Of a stretch of DNA of 64,000 bases, positions 17,174 to 26,326 are shown one piece after another. Location: assembly GCA_963792705.1 (NCBI GenBank), contig CAWBXD010000013.1, positions 558,001 through 622,000 of the forward strand, read 5' to 3'. A program made the translations under genes and the position numbers. Each line of letters starts with the position of its first letter. The stretch's first letter is position 1. The notes below the pieces were generated by a model that worked only from the letters and a program-made list of their open reading frames with translations, was not told where the DNA came from and ran no database searches. Origin of the DNA: JBBQVS01 sp963792705. Its GTDB lineage: Bacteria; Chloroflexota; Ktedonobacteria; Ktedonobacterales; Ktedonobacteraceae.

Positions 17174-19135
17174 TTACGCTCCTACGGTGGGTTGCATCTC
17201 TTGGGCTGCGTTTTCATCGGAGGTTCGGAAGCTGGCCTCGATTTCGTTCTCGAAGATGCGACGCACGATAGCGACGGTACTGGCATAGGTCGAGTCCATG
17301 CCGAAGTAGGAGAGGCTGCCCGCACCAAGATTTTTGCCACGCGTGTAGGGCGTATCTGAGGCGTAGTGCAGGATGCCTAGTTCGTAGGGCAGACGTGCGA
17401 AATTGATATTTTCGCCAACGGGATAGCGCAGCAGGTATTGATCTTCGTATACGGCATTAAGGTAAGGACCGCTCTCCATCTCGACGACGGTATAGTTAGC
17501 GTGATAATAGAAGTCCAGGTATTGACGATTTTGTAGGTAGGTTCCCTTCGCGGATACAGCTTTCTGGTTGTCGAGGACCGAGCCGTAAATCAGGTAGGGC
17601 TGCACATCCTGGGCCACGAAGCAGTTTTCGAGCCAGAAGGTGTTTTGGCTATGCTCGTCCATAACGACGTTAGAGATCATAACATCGCCAATGCTGCCGT
17701 TGAGCGTGGCGGCCTTACCAAGAATGTAGATGCCGCGAATTTGCGTTGTGTTTTCCATGATTTCGCGCATCATGCGGTATGCAGCCATGCCTAATGGATA
17801 GTCGATATTAAGAATGATGGCCTTGCTTTGCATGAGTGCCTCCATGTGGGGCATGCGACAGCGTGGGTCAATCTCTGTATAGTGAAGCTTTGCCAGGTCG
17901 ATGATTTGCGCGTCGATTTCCAGACCATGACGTGCGCCCACATGCCAGATGCCACGCTCTTGGTCCTCTGCAACACGGTTGAGCTGTGCGGCTTTACCAG
18001 CAGGTGTACGCACCCATTCGCGGGCCGCGAAGTACAGGAAATTCTGCCAGTTGCCGGGGACGCCCCCTTGCTGGATTTTGCGGCACTCGTCGGCGAGATA
18101 GGAGTCTTGCCCACTCAGCGCAAATTCGGTCAATTCCTCTTCACGGTTCAGGATAGAGCCACCCACGAGATTTATAAGGCTGTGAGTATTGCTTGAGACA
18201 AAGTAGATCGGACGGTCTTGCAAGCCAAGTTTGTCGAGCAGGCTTTTGACTGGATTCCACCATTGGCGTGTGGCGCGGACATAGCCAACATGAGAGCCAC
18301 CAAGCATACGTAAGCTGAAACTCTTGCGATGTTTGCCAATAATGTGCAGGTTTTCCCATAGGTGATCGCCCCAAATGAGTTCTAAACGCTGCCAGTCGTC
18401 CGGCGCGAGATGTAGACGTTCACGTAGGACTTTGCTGATCTCGGCAAAAACGGGCGAAGTACGATCCATCTGTGTCTCTAAGAGTTGCATCGTGGTTGGT
18501 TCAGCGTTCAGGAGATAGTACATCTTGTCCCATTCGATTTGAAAGGCAACCAGGATGGGGACAATATCATCTGTATCACTCACACTAGCAACATAGACTG
18601 CGAGCGTCTCTGTACCGTCAAAAAACCACTTGCGACGCCGTGCCGAGGCTGTTACGGCATGCCATTTGTTGACGTGATAATCGTGCTGTAGGAAAACCTC
18701 TTCCGATTGTCCCAGTAGCACACGGTTACAATGAATGATGGAAGTTGGAAGCCGTAGCACACTATAAATGAACGCTGACATGTCAGGAAAGGGTGAGCGT
18801 GCATCCGGGTGGAGGCTAGAGTCAATATTATAATGCGCCTGGACAAGGGCTTTGAGGCTGATTTCGCCTGAACTACGCAGGAGCGTGTTATACGTGCGGA
18901 TATACAGTTCTACGTCGCGTTTGCCTGCTTCGTGATATTTCTCGCCATGTTCAAAAGCAGGTGTGACGGCGGTACGGGTAGTGCCGTCCATCTTGTCCTG
19001 CGATTCGAGAAGTTCATCATCTATCTCGTGCAGGGCTAATTCTTGTGAGTCCGAGAGTGTTTCGTGTTCCATATGTTCACCAAATGCGTAATGTGTATTG
19101 TGGAATGCATCAAAATTTTTGCGTTTGCGTACCAT
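17174..19135 (-). CDS. Large protein of DUF6909 type; C-terminus resembles nucleoside phosphorylases
   Basis: 653 residues, soluble, no signal peptide. I believe this is the DUF6909 family, but recall is not certain. The N-terminal half has a helical region (VELYIRTYNTLLRSSGEISL) and an alpha/beta part. The C-terminal half contains GIYILGKAATLNGSIGDVMI and VVEMESGPYL, which look like the 'GD(V/M)xI' and 'xMES/MEG' nucleoside-binding motifs of purine nucleoside/MTA phosphorylases. Function is therefore only suggested: a nucleoside- or nucleotide-acting enzyme. It lies upstream of the thioesterase gene. Confidence 0.7.
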   Translation of the reverse strand: MVRKRKNFDAFHNTHYAFGEHMEHETLSDSQELALHEIDDELLESQDKMDGTTRTAVTPAFEHGEKYHEAGKRDVELYIRTYNTLLRSSGEISLKALVQAHYNIDSSLHPDARSPFPDMSAFIYSVLRLPTSIIHCNRVLLGQSEEVFLQHDYHVNKWHAVTASARRRKWFFDGTETLAVYVASVSDTDDIVPILVAFQIEWDKMYYLLNAEPTTMQLLETQMDRTSPVFAEISKVLRERLHLAPDDWQRLELIWGDHLWENLHIIGKHRKSFSLRMLGGSHVGYVRATRQWWNPVKSLLDKLGLQDRPIYFVSSNTHSLINLVGGSILNREEELTEFALSGQDSYLADECRKIQQGGVPGNWQNFLYFAAREWVRTPAGKAAQLNRVAEDQERGIWHVGARHGLEIDAQIIDLAKLHYTEIDPRCRMPHMEALMQSKAIILNIDYPLGMAAYRMMREIMENTTQIRGIYILGKAATLNGSIGDVMISNVVMDEHSQNTFWLENCFVAQDVQPYLIYGSVLDNQKAVSAKGTYLQNRQYLDFYYHANYTVVEMESGPYLNAVYEDQYLLRYPVGENINFARLPYELGILHYASDTPYTRGKNLGAGSLSYFGMDSTYASTVAIVRRIFENEIEASFRTSDENAAQEMQPTVGA

Positions 19136-19317
19136 GTTTCAAGGTCTCTCTTCTTTGAGCTTTGTGTTTCTCTTTTATATACTTCCCATTATTATACCCA
19201 TTATGAGAAGGGGGGTGATAGATGCTAAAAGGAATGGTCAATATTGTGACTCAGAACGATATTGCGGCTCACTAGACCATATGTCATACTGACAATGTAA
19301 GCGATGTTAATCATGAT

Positions 19318-19346
19318 TTGTATGCCACGAATGATCTAGCTATAAT
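19318..19346 (+). promoter_or_regulatory. Promoter of the winged-helix gene
   Basis: TTGTAT at 19318-19323, 17 bases, perfect TATAAT at 19341-19346. Confidence 0.7.
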
Positions 19347-19390
19347 ATACGTCTTTTAAGTGATATGTACTATGATGGAGAGAAAAAGTT

Positions 19391-19678
19391 ATGTCAAAGC
19401 CTGCATGGACCTTTTTGACCAATCATGCCCAGGTTTTTCTTTGCGTTGCTCAGAATGATCATTGCACGGCACGCGAAATTGCCGCTACTGTTGGCATCAC
19501 CGAGCGCGCTGTGCAACGCATCCTTGCTGATCTGGAGCATGAGGAGTACATCCATCGCTACCGTGATGGACGCAACAATCGCTACCGCATCTCGCTGGAT
19601 ATGCCTTTGCGCCATCCCGCTCAACGGGGACAGCCAGTGCGCGACCTCCTGGCACACCTGCTTAGCGAAACACATTAG
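19391..19678 (+). CDS. Small winged helix-turn-helix transcriptional regulator
   Basis: 95 residues, essentially one winged HTH domain of the MarR/ArsR type. The recognition helix region is ITERAVQRILADLEHEEYI, followed by a beta wing RYRDGRNNRYRIS. There is no effector domain. Its target is unknown; it precedes icd but icd has its own promoter. Confidence 0.85.
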   Translation: MSKPAWTFLTNHAQVFLCVAQNDHCTAREIAATVGITERAVQRILADLEHEEYIHRYRDGRNNRYRISLDMPLRHPAQRGQPVRDLLAHLLSETH

Positions 19679-19714
19679 TACACATTCCCTCCCCTCCCAA
19701 TTTTTTGTTGTTCC

Positions 19715-19745
19715 TTGACATACGACATAAATATCGTGTTATAAT
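19715..19745 (+). promoter_or_regulatory. Promoter of icd
   Basis: Consensus TTGACA at 19715-19720 and TATAAT at 19740-19745, separated by a long 19-base spacer that contains the imperfect dyad ACGACATAAATATCGTGT. The long spacer and dyad suggest regulation by a bound protein. Confidence 0.65.
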
Positions 19746-19859
19746 ATTCATGATAAATATTTCGTTCTTAGAGAAGAACGTCACGTTGTGCCAGGACTAT
19801 GTTCCATTCAGAGCAGACTACGTTTTGTCTCAAGATACAAGCAGAATTGGGAGCAAACT

Positions 19860-21338
19860 ATGAGTGATGCACTTTCTTCCGCGCACACACACCTTGTCAC
19901 CGTGATACCCGGAGATGGTATTGGACCTGAAGTAGTACGCGCCACACAACGCGTCATTGAGGCTACTGGCGTCCCTATAGAATGGGAAGAGTGTGATGCT
20001 GGTATGAGCGTTTTTCGTAGAGGCTTAGCCTCCGGCGTTCCGCAAGAAACAATTGCCTCTATCTCGAAAACACGCGTGGTTCTGAAGGGACCCCTTGAGA
20101 CTCCGGTGGGCTTCGGTGAGAAAAGTGCTAATGTTACTCTTCGCAAACTCTTTGAAACCTATGGCAATCTTCGTCCTGTACGCGAGTTTCCTGGAGTCAC
20201 AACACCTTTTAGCGGGCGTGGTGTTGACCTTGTGGTGGTACGTGAGAACATCGAGGACCTCTACGCTGGCATCGAACATATGCAAACACCCAGTGTGGCG
20301 CAGTGTTTGAAACTGATCTCGCGCAAGGGCTGCGAGAAGATAGCGCGTTTGGCCTTTGAGGTTGCGCGTGCTGATGGTCGTAAGAGTGTTCACTGTGTTA
20401 CCAAATCCAATATCATGAAACTCACTGAGGGTCTTCTGAAACGCACCTTTGAGGAGGTTGCTCAGGAGTATCCTGATATCGAGGCACACCACCTGATCGT
20501 CGATAACTGTGCTCATCAATTGGTACGGCGTCCTGAAATGTTTGAGGTTCTTGTCACTACAAACATGAATGGCGATATTCTCAGTGATCTCACCTCTGGT
20601 TTGATCGGTGGTCTTGGCTTTGCTCCTTCCGCGAACCTCGGCAGCGAGGTGGCAATCTTTGAAGCCGTTCATGGCTCAGCCCCTAAATACGCTGGTAAAA
20701 ATGTTTGTAATCCAACCGCGCTCATTCTCACTGGTGCGATGATGCTCCGCTTCCTGGGCTATATTCAAGAAGCTACCGAGATCGAACACGCAGTTCTTGT
20801 GACGCTCGAAGCAGGTATCCAGACCCGTGATACTGCGGGAGACGTGAAGGCGGTTTCAACCACGGCCTATACCGATGCCATTATCGAGAATCTTGGGAAG
20901 CGTTCGGCAAAGGGATATGTTCGTGACTACAAACCTATTATTATTCCAACGCTGCCACCATCCTCGTCGTCGCTTACTGTCAAGAGTCGCCGTGATATTG
21001 GAGTCGATATCTTCGTTGAGGCCACTATCACGCCCGAAGAACTTGGTCAAAGTCTTAAGGAGATGACTGCCGACCTCCCCGTGTATCTCAAAATGGTCTC
21101 GAACCGAGGTACGAAGGTGTATCCGCCAACGGGTGCGATGACCGATTGTATCGACCATTGGCGTTGCCGCTTTATGCTCAACGATAGCTCTAGCACTTTG
21201 GACAACGATCTCCTATTTGAAATGCTGAAGCGTATCTCTTCACGTTATCGTTGGATGCATATTGAGAAACTTCCAGAATTTGACGGGCAGCCCGGTTTTA
21301 CCCGCGCGCAGGGCGAAGACGAAAAAGTGGCGAGCTAA
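19860..21338 (+). CDS. icd: Isocitrate dehydrogenase, Thermus-like with C-terminal extension
   Basis: Oxidative decarboxylation of isocitrate to 2-oxoglutarate in the TCA cycle. 492 residues from the ATG at 19860 (GGGAG about 9 bases upstream; the frame is open back to 19788). The catalytic core carries VIPGDGIGPEVV, VVVRENIEDLYAGIEH, and the dinucleotide region HGSAPKYAGKNVCNPTA. After residue ~350 there is an extra ~140-residue domain, as in the ~496-residue Thermus enzyme. The HGSAPKYAGK motif (Lys after Gly) is the NADP-type pattern, so NADP is likely, though the cofactor cannot be proven here. Confidence 0.9.
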   Translation: MSDALSSAHTHLVTVIPGDGIGPEVVRATQRVIEATGVPIEWEECDAGMSVFRRGLASGVPQETIASISKTRVVLKGPLETPVGFGEKSANVTLRKLFETYGNLRPVREFPGVTTPFSGRGVDLVVVRENIEDLYAGIEHMQTPSVAQCLKLISRKGCEKIARLAFEVARADGRKSVHCVTKSNIMKLTEGLLKRTFEEVAQEYPDIEAHHLIVDNCAHQLVRRPEMFEVLVTTNMNGDILSDLTSGLIGGLGFAPSANLGSEVAIFEAVHGSAPKYAGKNVCNPTALILTGAMMLRFLGYIQEATEIEHAVLVTLEAGIQTRDTAGDVKAVSTTAYTDAIIENLGKRSAKGYVRDYKPIIIPTLPPSSSSLTVKSRRDIGVDIFVEATITPEELGQSLKEMTADLPVYLKMVSNRGTKVYPPTGAMTDCIDHWRCRFMLNDSSSTLDNDLLFEMLKRISSRYRWMHIEKLPEFDGQPGFTRAQGEDEKVAS

Positions 21339-21389
21339 CTTCCAACGCTTTACTAGAGAATTTCTTGTTTGTGAGAGGAACAACAACCG

Positions 21390-21896
21390 ATGCAAGCATA
21401 CTCAGAAAATACTCCTCAAAGCCCTACGCTACTGCACATTCTGAGCAACTTTTGGGTTGGGGAAACATCCCAAGTTGAGTATTGGAGGGAGCGAGTTGAG
21501 ACCATGAAACGGGATGCCATTCCATTCCAGGTCCTCCCTCCATCCCCCATTCCATCTGTCCTACTCGATGTACGTGAGCATCCTCTACTGCCTCATCTGC
21601 TTGATGCTGCCAGTCCTTTGTTGGAAATGTGGCCCACATGGTGTACGTTTATGACGGCGGACCTGGACATGAGCGATACCTTTTTGTTGCTCAGCGTCTA
21701 CAATCGTCAACGCTGTCAGTTTGCTCTACATTTTCAGCATCGTCAACATATACCTTTTCTCGAAGCAATTGAGCAGACACAACAATTAGAGCTACGTGTG
21801 TCAGCGCATGAGCGGAATGCTATAGTACACTTCCACGATCCTGAACTTGTGGTACACCTGGGAAAAATCTATTCTGTGTTCCGGCAAGCCATGTAG
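21390..21896 (+). CDS. Hypothetical protein, 168 residues
   Basis: Unrecognised. Hydrophilic, alpha/beta in look, with three His-rich patches (HFQHRQHIPF, AHERNAIVHFHD). The start ATG at 21390 follows GAGAGGAAC. It lies 51 bases after icd and 16 bases before the DUF6671 gene, so the three probably share a transcript. Confidence 0.65.
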   Translation: MQAYSENTPQSPTLLHILSNFWVGETSQVEYWRERVETMKRDAIPFQVLPPSPIPSVLLDVREHPLLPHLLDAASPLLEMWPTWCTFMTADLDMSDTFLLLSVYNRQRCQFALHFQHRQHIPFLEAIEQTQQLELRVSAHERNAIVHFHDPELVVHLGKIYSVFRQAM

Positions 21897-21912
21897 AAAG
21901 GGGCTAGATTTC

Positions 21913-22782
21913 ATGAAAGAGTGCGGACAGATGCATCCATACGCAGGTCGTCGTGCTTCGCTGGCGACAAAGCATGGCAAGGAGGGACAGATTGCACGTC
22001 CCTTGCATGCCGCACTCAATCTTCATGTCTGCGTTCCTTCTACAATCGACACCGACCTATTGGGAACCTTTACCGGAGAGATACCGCGTCACGGTTCACC
22101 AGCACAGGTTGTGCTTCAGAAGGCGCGGATGGGAATGGAGATAACAGGGCTGCCTCTCGGTCTCGCCAACGAGGGCAGTTTTGGTCCACACCCCGCGTTT
22201 CCTCTGATTACAGCGGATACGGAACTGCTCGTTTTTGTTGACGATGAACGGGGCATTCATATACAGGAGTCCGTGGTCAGCGAACGGGTCGTGGCGGCTC
22301 AAACAACTGCTCGCTCGATTACGGATATCGCTCCCTTCCTTACACGCGTTTCTTTCCCTTCGCATGGTCTGATTGTGCGTCCCAATGCCCTGCTACAGCC
22401 TGATCTCATCTTTAAAGGAATTACCGATTCCGTTGTACTTGCGGAGAAGCTCAAGTTTGCAGCAGAAAAGTCTCCTGATGGCTTTGCCCTGGTGGAAACA
22501 GATTTGCGAGCGCATATGAATCCGACTCGCCGCCGCGTTATTCGCCAACTTGCCGTGCGACTAGCGCGTCGGCTGGTTCACCTATGTCCGGCCTGTCATA
22601 CTCCTGGCTGGGGACTGGTTGATCATCTTTATGGTCTGCCCTGTGAGTGGTGTGGAGAGGCTACCGATCTTGTACGCGAAGACATCTTAGGTTGCCCTGC
22701 CTGCTCCTATCGCCAGTATCAGGCTCGTGCTGATGGCTTGCTCTATGCTTCTCCGACTCACTGCAACGCTTGCAATCCTTGA
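21913..22782 (+). CDS. DUF6671 family protein with C-terminal zinc ribbons
   Basis: 289 residues from the ATG at 21913 (AAGGGGC upstream). The N-terminal part is alpha/beta and includes GSFGPHPAFPLITADTELLVFVDD. The C-terminus has four Cys pairs, CPAC..PGWG, CEWCG, CPAC, and CNACNP at the very end, forming one or two zinc ribbons. This pattern fits DUF6671, whose function is unknown. It forms a unit with icd and the small gene before it. Confidence 0.78.
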   Translation: MKECGQMHPYAGRRASLATKHGKEGQIARPLHAALNLHVCVPSTIDTDLLGTFTGEIPRHGSPAQVVLQKARMGMEITGLPLGLANEGSFGPHPAFPLITADTELLVFVDDERGIHIQESVVSERVVAAQTTARSITDIAPFLTRVSFPSHGLIVRPNALLQPDLIFKGITDSVVLAEKLKFAAEKSPDGFALVETDLRAHMNPTRRRVIRQLAVRLARRLVHLCPACHTPGWGLVDHLYGLPCEWCGEATDLVREDILGCPACSYRQYQARADGLLYASPTHCNACNP

Positions 22783-22911
22783 TTGCGCTATATAAGTAGG
22801 CGTAAAAATCCCCAGGGAATGGTGAATCTAGTTGAATTTATGCCACTAAACGCGTATTTTTAACGTACTCTATTCTAAGAGGTATTACTATAACATTGAG
22901 TGTCCCCATGC

Positions 22912-24168
22912 TTAATGTTTCCCCCTAGTAGTGCCTCTTTCCCTTTGAGCATTTTTTTCTTCGGGCCAGAGTAACGTGTCGTCGTTTCCTGGGAGGCGTC
23001 CAGGTTCATCTTCGGTCGGTCTGCGCCGCCATTCACAACGTACTTCCCCACTATAGAGAAGATGTTGGAGCAGGGTATCATATTCGCTCAGGAGGAATTG
23101 TCCAAAGTTAGCAATGAGCAGTTGCTGGCGCAGATCGGGCCAGCGGCGTACACGTTGGCTGCGTCCCTGTTGCAGAAGCGTTTCCTGTAGTCGTTGTTGT
23201 TCGCTTTCGATGCGTTCTTTATATTGTGTCTCAAACCACTCTTCACTCAACACACCATGATGACGCTGCTCATAGATGGTGCGTTGATAGCGACAGAGTG
23301 CATCATTCATACTGCCGAGGCTGTCCTGACGACGCGTGGCGAAGACGAGCGTGTAGGGGATGTCTTCGATGATACCTGGACGAACAAGGATAGGCAAGTT
23401 TATTTGCTGGACCGGCAACACAAAATGACGTTGCATGGCCGCGACGAATAGGCCAATGAGATCACTTATCGTCTTTTTGCGCTGTGTCTCGTGTGCCGAT
23501 AATGCCTTCCACCGATCTGTTCGCAAGACCGCCGTTAGGACGATGGCATAGGCTGGTGAACGTAGGGCGGTGAGAAAGAGTGTTTCCACTTGTTTATGTG
23601 AGAGCAGAAGACATAATTCGGTGGGAGCTGCGCGTTTGTAGAGCGTGGTGAGGTCATCGTTGGTGAAGAGTGTATGCCCAAAGGGGTTGAGCAAGAAGAT
23701 GGCTGGCGATTGCTCTATCTCTTGTATGATCTGCGGCGCGGCCTCTAACCAACTCGCGTTAATAATACCGCTCTCTTTAGGCATGCCAAGCTCTTTTGGA
23801 CCATGCTGTCGCGTGTCTTTGCGTCTGCTACTACCATGTGCGAGAAGCAAGCCATAGAGCGCGATGGGCTTGCTTTCTAGTGCGAGTGTTTGTGCTAGGG
23901 CGCGTATTGGTTGTAGGGTGGGATGGAGGGCCGAGGTTGCGGTAGAGGCACGGCCTTTGGCAGCTATGCCGAGTGCATCGACGAGATAACAGCGTCGAAA
24001 GATGCGCGTTGTTGCTAGTGAGCGACAGTATTCCTCAACATATTCATGAAGGAGCCATTCGCGCAGGGAGGCGAGGACAGCAGGTTCCGCGAGACGGCGT
24101 GTTCGTCCGCGTCCCATTCTCTGTAGTGGTTGCTGGTTGTCTTCGAGGTCGCTCCATAAATGCATCAT
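22912..24168 (-). CDS. TcmP-like protein (three-Cys-motif partner), divergent
   Basis: 418 residues. The order of landmarks resembles the three-Cys-motif partner protein TcmP: LREWLLHEYVEEYC (K..iL..Y helix), CYLVDALGIAAKGR where a 'YvDxFAGxG' motif is expected, PAIFLLNPFGH in place of 'flDPfG', then LVFATRRQDSLGSMNDAL near residue 300, which is the best match. The first motif is degenerate, so any methyltransferase-like activity may be lost. The usual three-Cys radical SAM partner is not in the window. The C-terminal ~60 residues are charged and disordered. Divergent from nothing obvious; start is 24168 or 24165. Confidence 0.6.
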   Translation of the reverse strand: MMHLWSDLEDNQQPLQRMGRGRTRRLAEPAVLASLREWLLHEYVEEYCRSLATTRIFRRCYLVDALGIAAKGRASTATSALHPTLQPIRALAQTLALESKPIALYGLLLAHGSSRRKDTRQHGPKELGMPKESGIINASWLEAAPQIIQEIEQSPAIFLLNPFGHTLFTNDDLTTLYKRAAPTELCLLLSHKQVETLFLTALRSPAYAIVLTAVLRTDRWKALSAHETQRKKTISDLIGLFVAAMQRHFVLPVQQINLPILVRPGIIEDIPYTLVFATRRQDSLGSMNDALCRYQRTIYEQRHHGVLSEEWFETQYKERIESEQQRLQETLLQQGRSQRVRRWPDLRQQLLIANFGQFLLSEYDTLLQHLLYSGEVRCEWRRRPTEDEPGRLPGNDDTLLWPEEKNAQRERGTTRGKH

Positions 24169-24224
24169 CTTGTGTATATTTTACCATAAATCCCTGGTGG
24201 TTTACCTCATCGAATAATTTCTAC

Positions 24225-24279
24225 AAAACAAAATAGAGGCTAACTTGCAGCACGCTACAGGCTAGCCTCTATTCTGTTT
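24225..24279. terminator. Terminator downstream of the YihY-type gene
   Basis: 11-bp perfect core stem AATAGAGGCTA (24232-24242) with TAGCCTCTATT (24263-24273), extended outward by six more pairs with one mismatch; A-rich and T-rich flanks. Confidence 0.7.
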
Positions 24280-24285
24280 GTTACC

Positions 24286-25233
24286 CTATATATTTTTGCT
24301 GGCGCGTGAAATCAGATCGGTTGAGGCAGGGCGTACCCCCTCCTCATAGAACGCGTTGACTTCGGCTCCTAGCAGGATGATGAGGGCGAATAGGTAGAAG
24401 AAGGCGACAACGGCGAGGACGAGGCCGACTTGCCCGACGTAGCCTTTGGTGAAGAGACGCGTATAGGCTGGGAAGAAGAGTAGCATCAGTTCGAGGACGA
24501 CTGCCGCGACTGCCGCACCTTTCCAACTTGTGGTGAAGCGGTGCATAATGCTGTGCGCGTTCTCCGCTCGGTTAGGAATGACGACATAGAATGCCTCGAA
24601 GAGCAGGAATGCGACGATTAAACTGCTGAGAATGCCGAAGACCGTTGTGACGATGTTGTTATCGCCAATCGCTGTATTTTGTAGGATGGAGAGCACGATG
24701 CCGGGGATGGTTGATGCTAATACAAGGAATGGCACAAGTATCGTGAAGAGGATGAGCATAACGACCGCAATACCATTTTTTTGCAGCGATGGACGCGGTT
24801 GTAGACGGTAAATGACATCGAAGCACATCTCCATCAAGACAAAGAGGCGCGAACCGACGACGAGCGCGACCACGATGGCGATGAAGATAAGCAGACCAGA
24901 AGAACCAGACAACTTATGTAGTGCTGATGTGAGCACATCTTGTGAAGAAAGAGGAGTACCCTGTAGAGCTTTTGAAATGTTGCCAACAAGTTTGGTGGAT
25001 GCGCTCTTGTCCAACGAACCAAGAAACACACCAAAGATGCCAAGCAGTAAGACCATGATAGGGATGAGCGCGGTTAGAAGGCTGAAGGCGAGTGCCTGTG
25101 CGAGATGAGTCGCCCAATCGTTCTGAATTTTTTTGACAAAATCCTTAGATGAACCCGCGCTTCGTGTAGCTGTCCGTGCAACCTTAGATGCACCACTTTG
25201 TGCCGACTGAGCGGCCTGTCGTTTCGTTGCCAT
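24286..25233 (-). CDS. YihY/BrkB family inner membrane protein
   Basis: 315 residues with six hydrophobic segments, starting after a Ser/Ala/Lys-rich N-terminus of ~35 residues. Family landmarks are AQALAFSLLTALIPIMVLLLG, the SGLLIFIAIVVALVVGSRLF segment and the end FYLFALIILLGAEVNAFYEEG. The family was once called RNase BN, a label since withdrawn; transport has been suggested. The ATG at 25233 follows GAAGGAAC on the minus strand. Confidence 0.92.
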   Translation of the reverse strand: MATKRQAAQSAQSGASKVARTATRSAGSSKDFVKKIQNDWATHLAQALAFSLLTALIPIMVLLLGIFGVFLGSLDKSASTKLVGNISKALQGTPLSSQDVLTSALHKLSGSSGLLIFIAIVVALVVGSRLFVLMEMCFDVIYRLQPRPSLQKNGIAVVMLILFTILVPFLVLASTIPGIVLSILQNTAIGDNNIVTTVFGILSSLIVAFLLFEAFYVVIPNRAENAHSIMHRFTTSWKGAAVAAVVLELMLLFFPAYTRLFTKGYVGQVGLVLAVVAFFYLFALIILLGAEVNAFYEEGVRPASTDLISRASKNI

Positions 25234-25396
25234 TGTGTTCCTTCACTTCTGTTTTTATAGAGGTTTATATAGATATTGTGTATGGTACGGTTTAATCCGA
25301 TGGAAAGCTTCAAAGAAAACCTTTTCAATATGCGTGTGGCACGTTATAATGGGAACAATCATATAATCTTTTTCGGTTGTGGCAGGAGTTTGGGCT

Positions 25397-26326
25397 ATGT
25401 CAATTCAGCAGCATTTCCTTGTTCGCTTTTGGGGTGTGCGAGGAAGTTACCCCACACCTGGGGCACAGACCCTTCGTCATGGTGGTAACACCTCGTGTGT
25501 TGAAGTGCAGGTTGGCGCAGGTGAGGGACATACGCTGATCTTCGACGCAGGCAGTGGTATTATTCGGCTTGGTGAGAGCTTGATGAAGCATAAGCAACAA
25601 GGGGCGCATCTCGATGCAACGCTCTTTATTACGCATGGACATGGCGATCACCTTGTTGGTTTTCCCTTTTTCGCGCCGCTTTTTGATCCAGACACATCGC
25701 TAAACGTCTTTGGACCACATCTTGTGGACTATGATGTGGAGCAGCTCGTAACCCAACTGATGTCTCCACCGTATTTTCCAGTAGACATGCGTAATTTGCC
25801 ATCGAGCCGCACCTTTCATACAATCGAGGACGAGCAGTGTATTGTGTGGCGTGGTGAGCAAGCTATACCACGCGTAGGTATGTTGCCTCACATGGTGAAA
25901 GGCAACGAGGTGTGTGTAGCGGCGAAGTTTACGCAAAGTCATCCACAAGATGGCGCGGTCATCTATCGTGTAGAATATGCCGGGCGACGTATCGTGTATG
26001 CAACGGATGTCGAGTGGCAGCATGGATGTGATGACGATATTGTGGACTTTATAGAGGGTGCGGACCTTTTGATTCATGATGCACAATATACGAAGCGTGA
26101 TTATCTACAAATGAAACATGGCTTTGGGCATAGTACAATCGAGATGGCGGTAGAGGCGGCTCAGGCGGCACATGTACATGAATTGATTCTTTTTCACCAC
26201 GAACCAACATATGACGATATGCAATTAGATCGTATGGAGGCGGAGGCGCAGAGCCATTTTGCGCGCACCCGTTCAGCATGCGAGGGTATGGAGATTGATC
26301 TTCTTAAAAAGCAAAGGACCGAGTGA
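25397..26326 (+). CDS. MBL-fold metallo-hydrolase
   Basis: 309 residues; a metallo-beta-lactamase fold with THGHGDH near residue 80 (HxHxDH), a second His region TQSHP, and ATDVE plus FHHEP late in the protein. The opening FWGVRGSYPTPG is typical of the subgroup related to PhnP and RNase Z-like phosphodiesterases, so a phosphodiester substrate is likely but unproven. ATG at 25397 has AGGAG 8 bases before it. Its stop overlaps the next gene by four bases (GTGA), so it heads an operon with the protease, HD and scpA genes. Confidence 0.9.
   Translation: MSIQQHFLVRFWGVRGSYPTPGAQTLRHGGNTSCVEVQVGAGEGHTLIFDAGSGIIRLGESLMKHKQQGAHLDATLFITHGHGDHLVGFPFFAPLFDPDTSLNVFGPHLVDYDVEQLVTQLMSPPYFPVDMRNLPSSRTFHTIEDEQCIVWRGEQAIPRVGMLPHMVKGNEVCVAAKFTQSHPQDGAVIYRVEYAGRRIVYATDVEWQHGCDDDIVDFIEGADLLIHDAQYTKRDYLQMKHGFGHSTIEMAVEAAQAAHVHELILFHHEPTYDDMQLDRMEAEAQSHFARTRSACEGMEIDLLKKQRTE

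Noticed and set aside
20025..20672. 215-codon minus-strand ORF opposite icd
   Set aside because: It is a shadow of the icd coding sequence and shows no motif.
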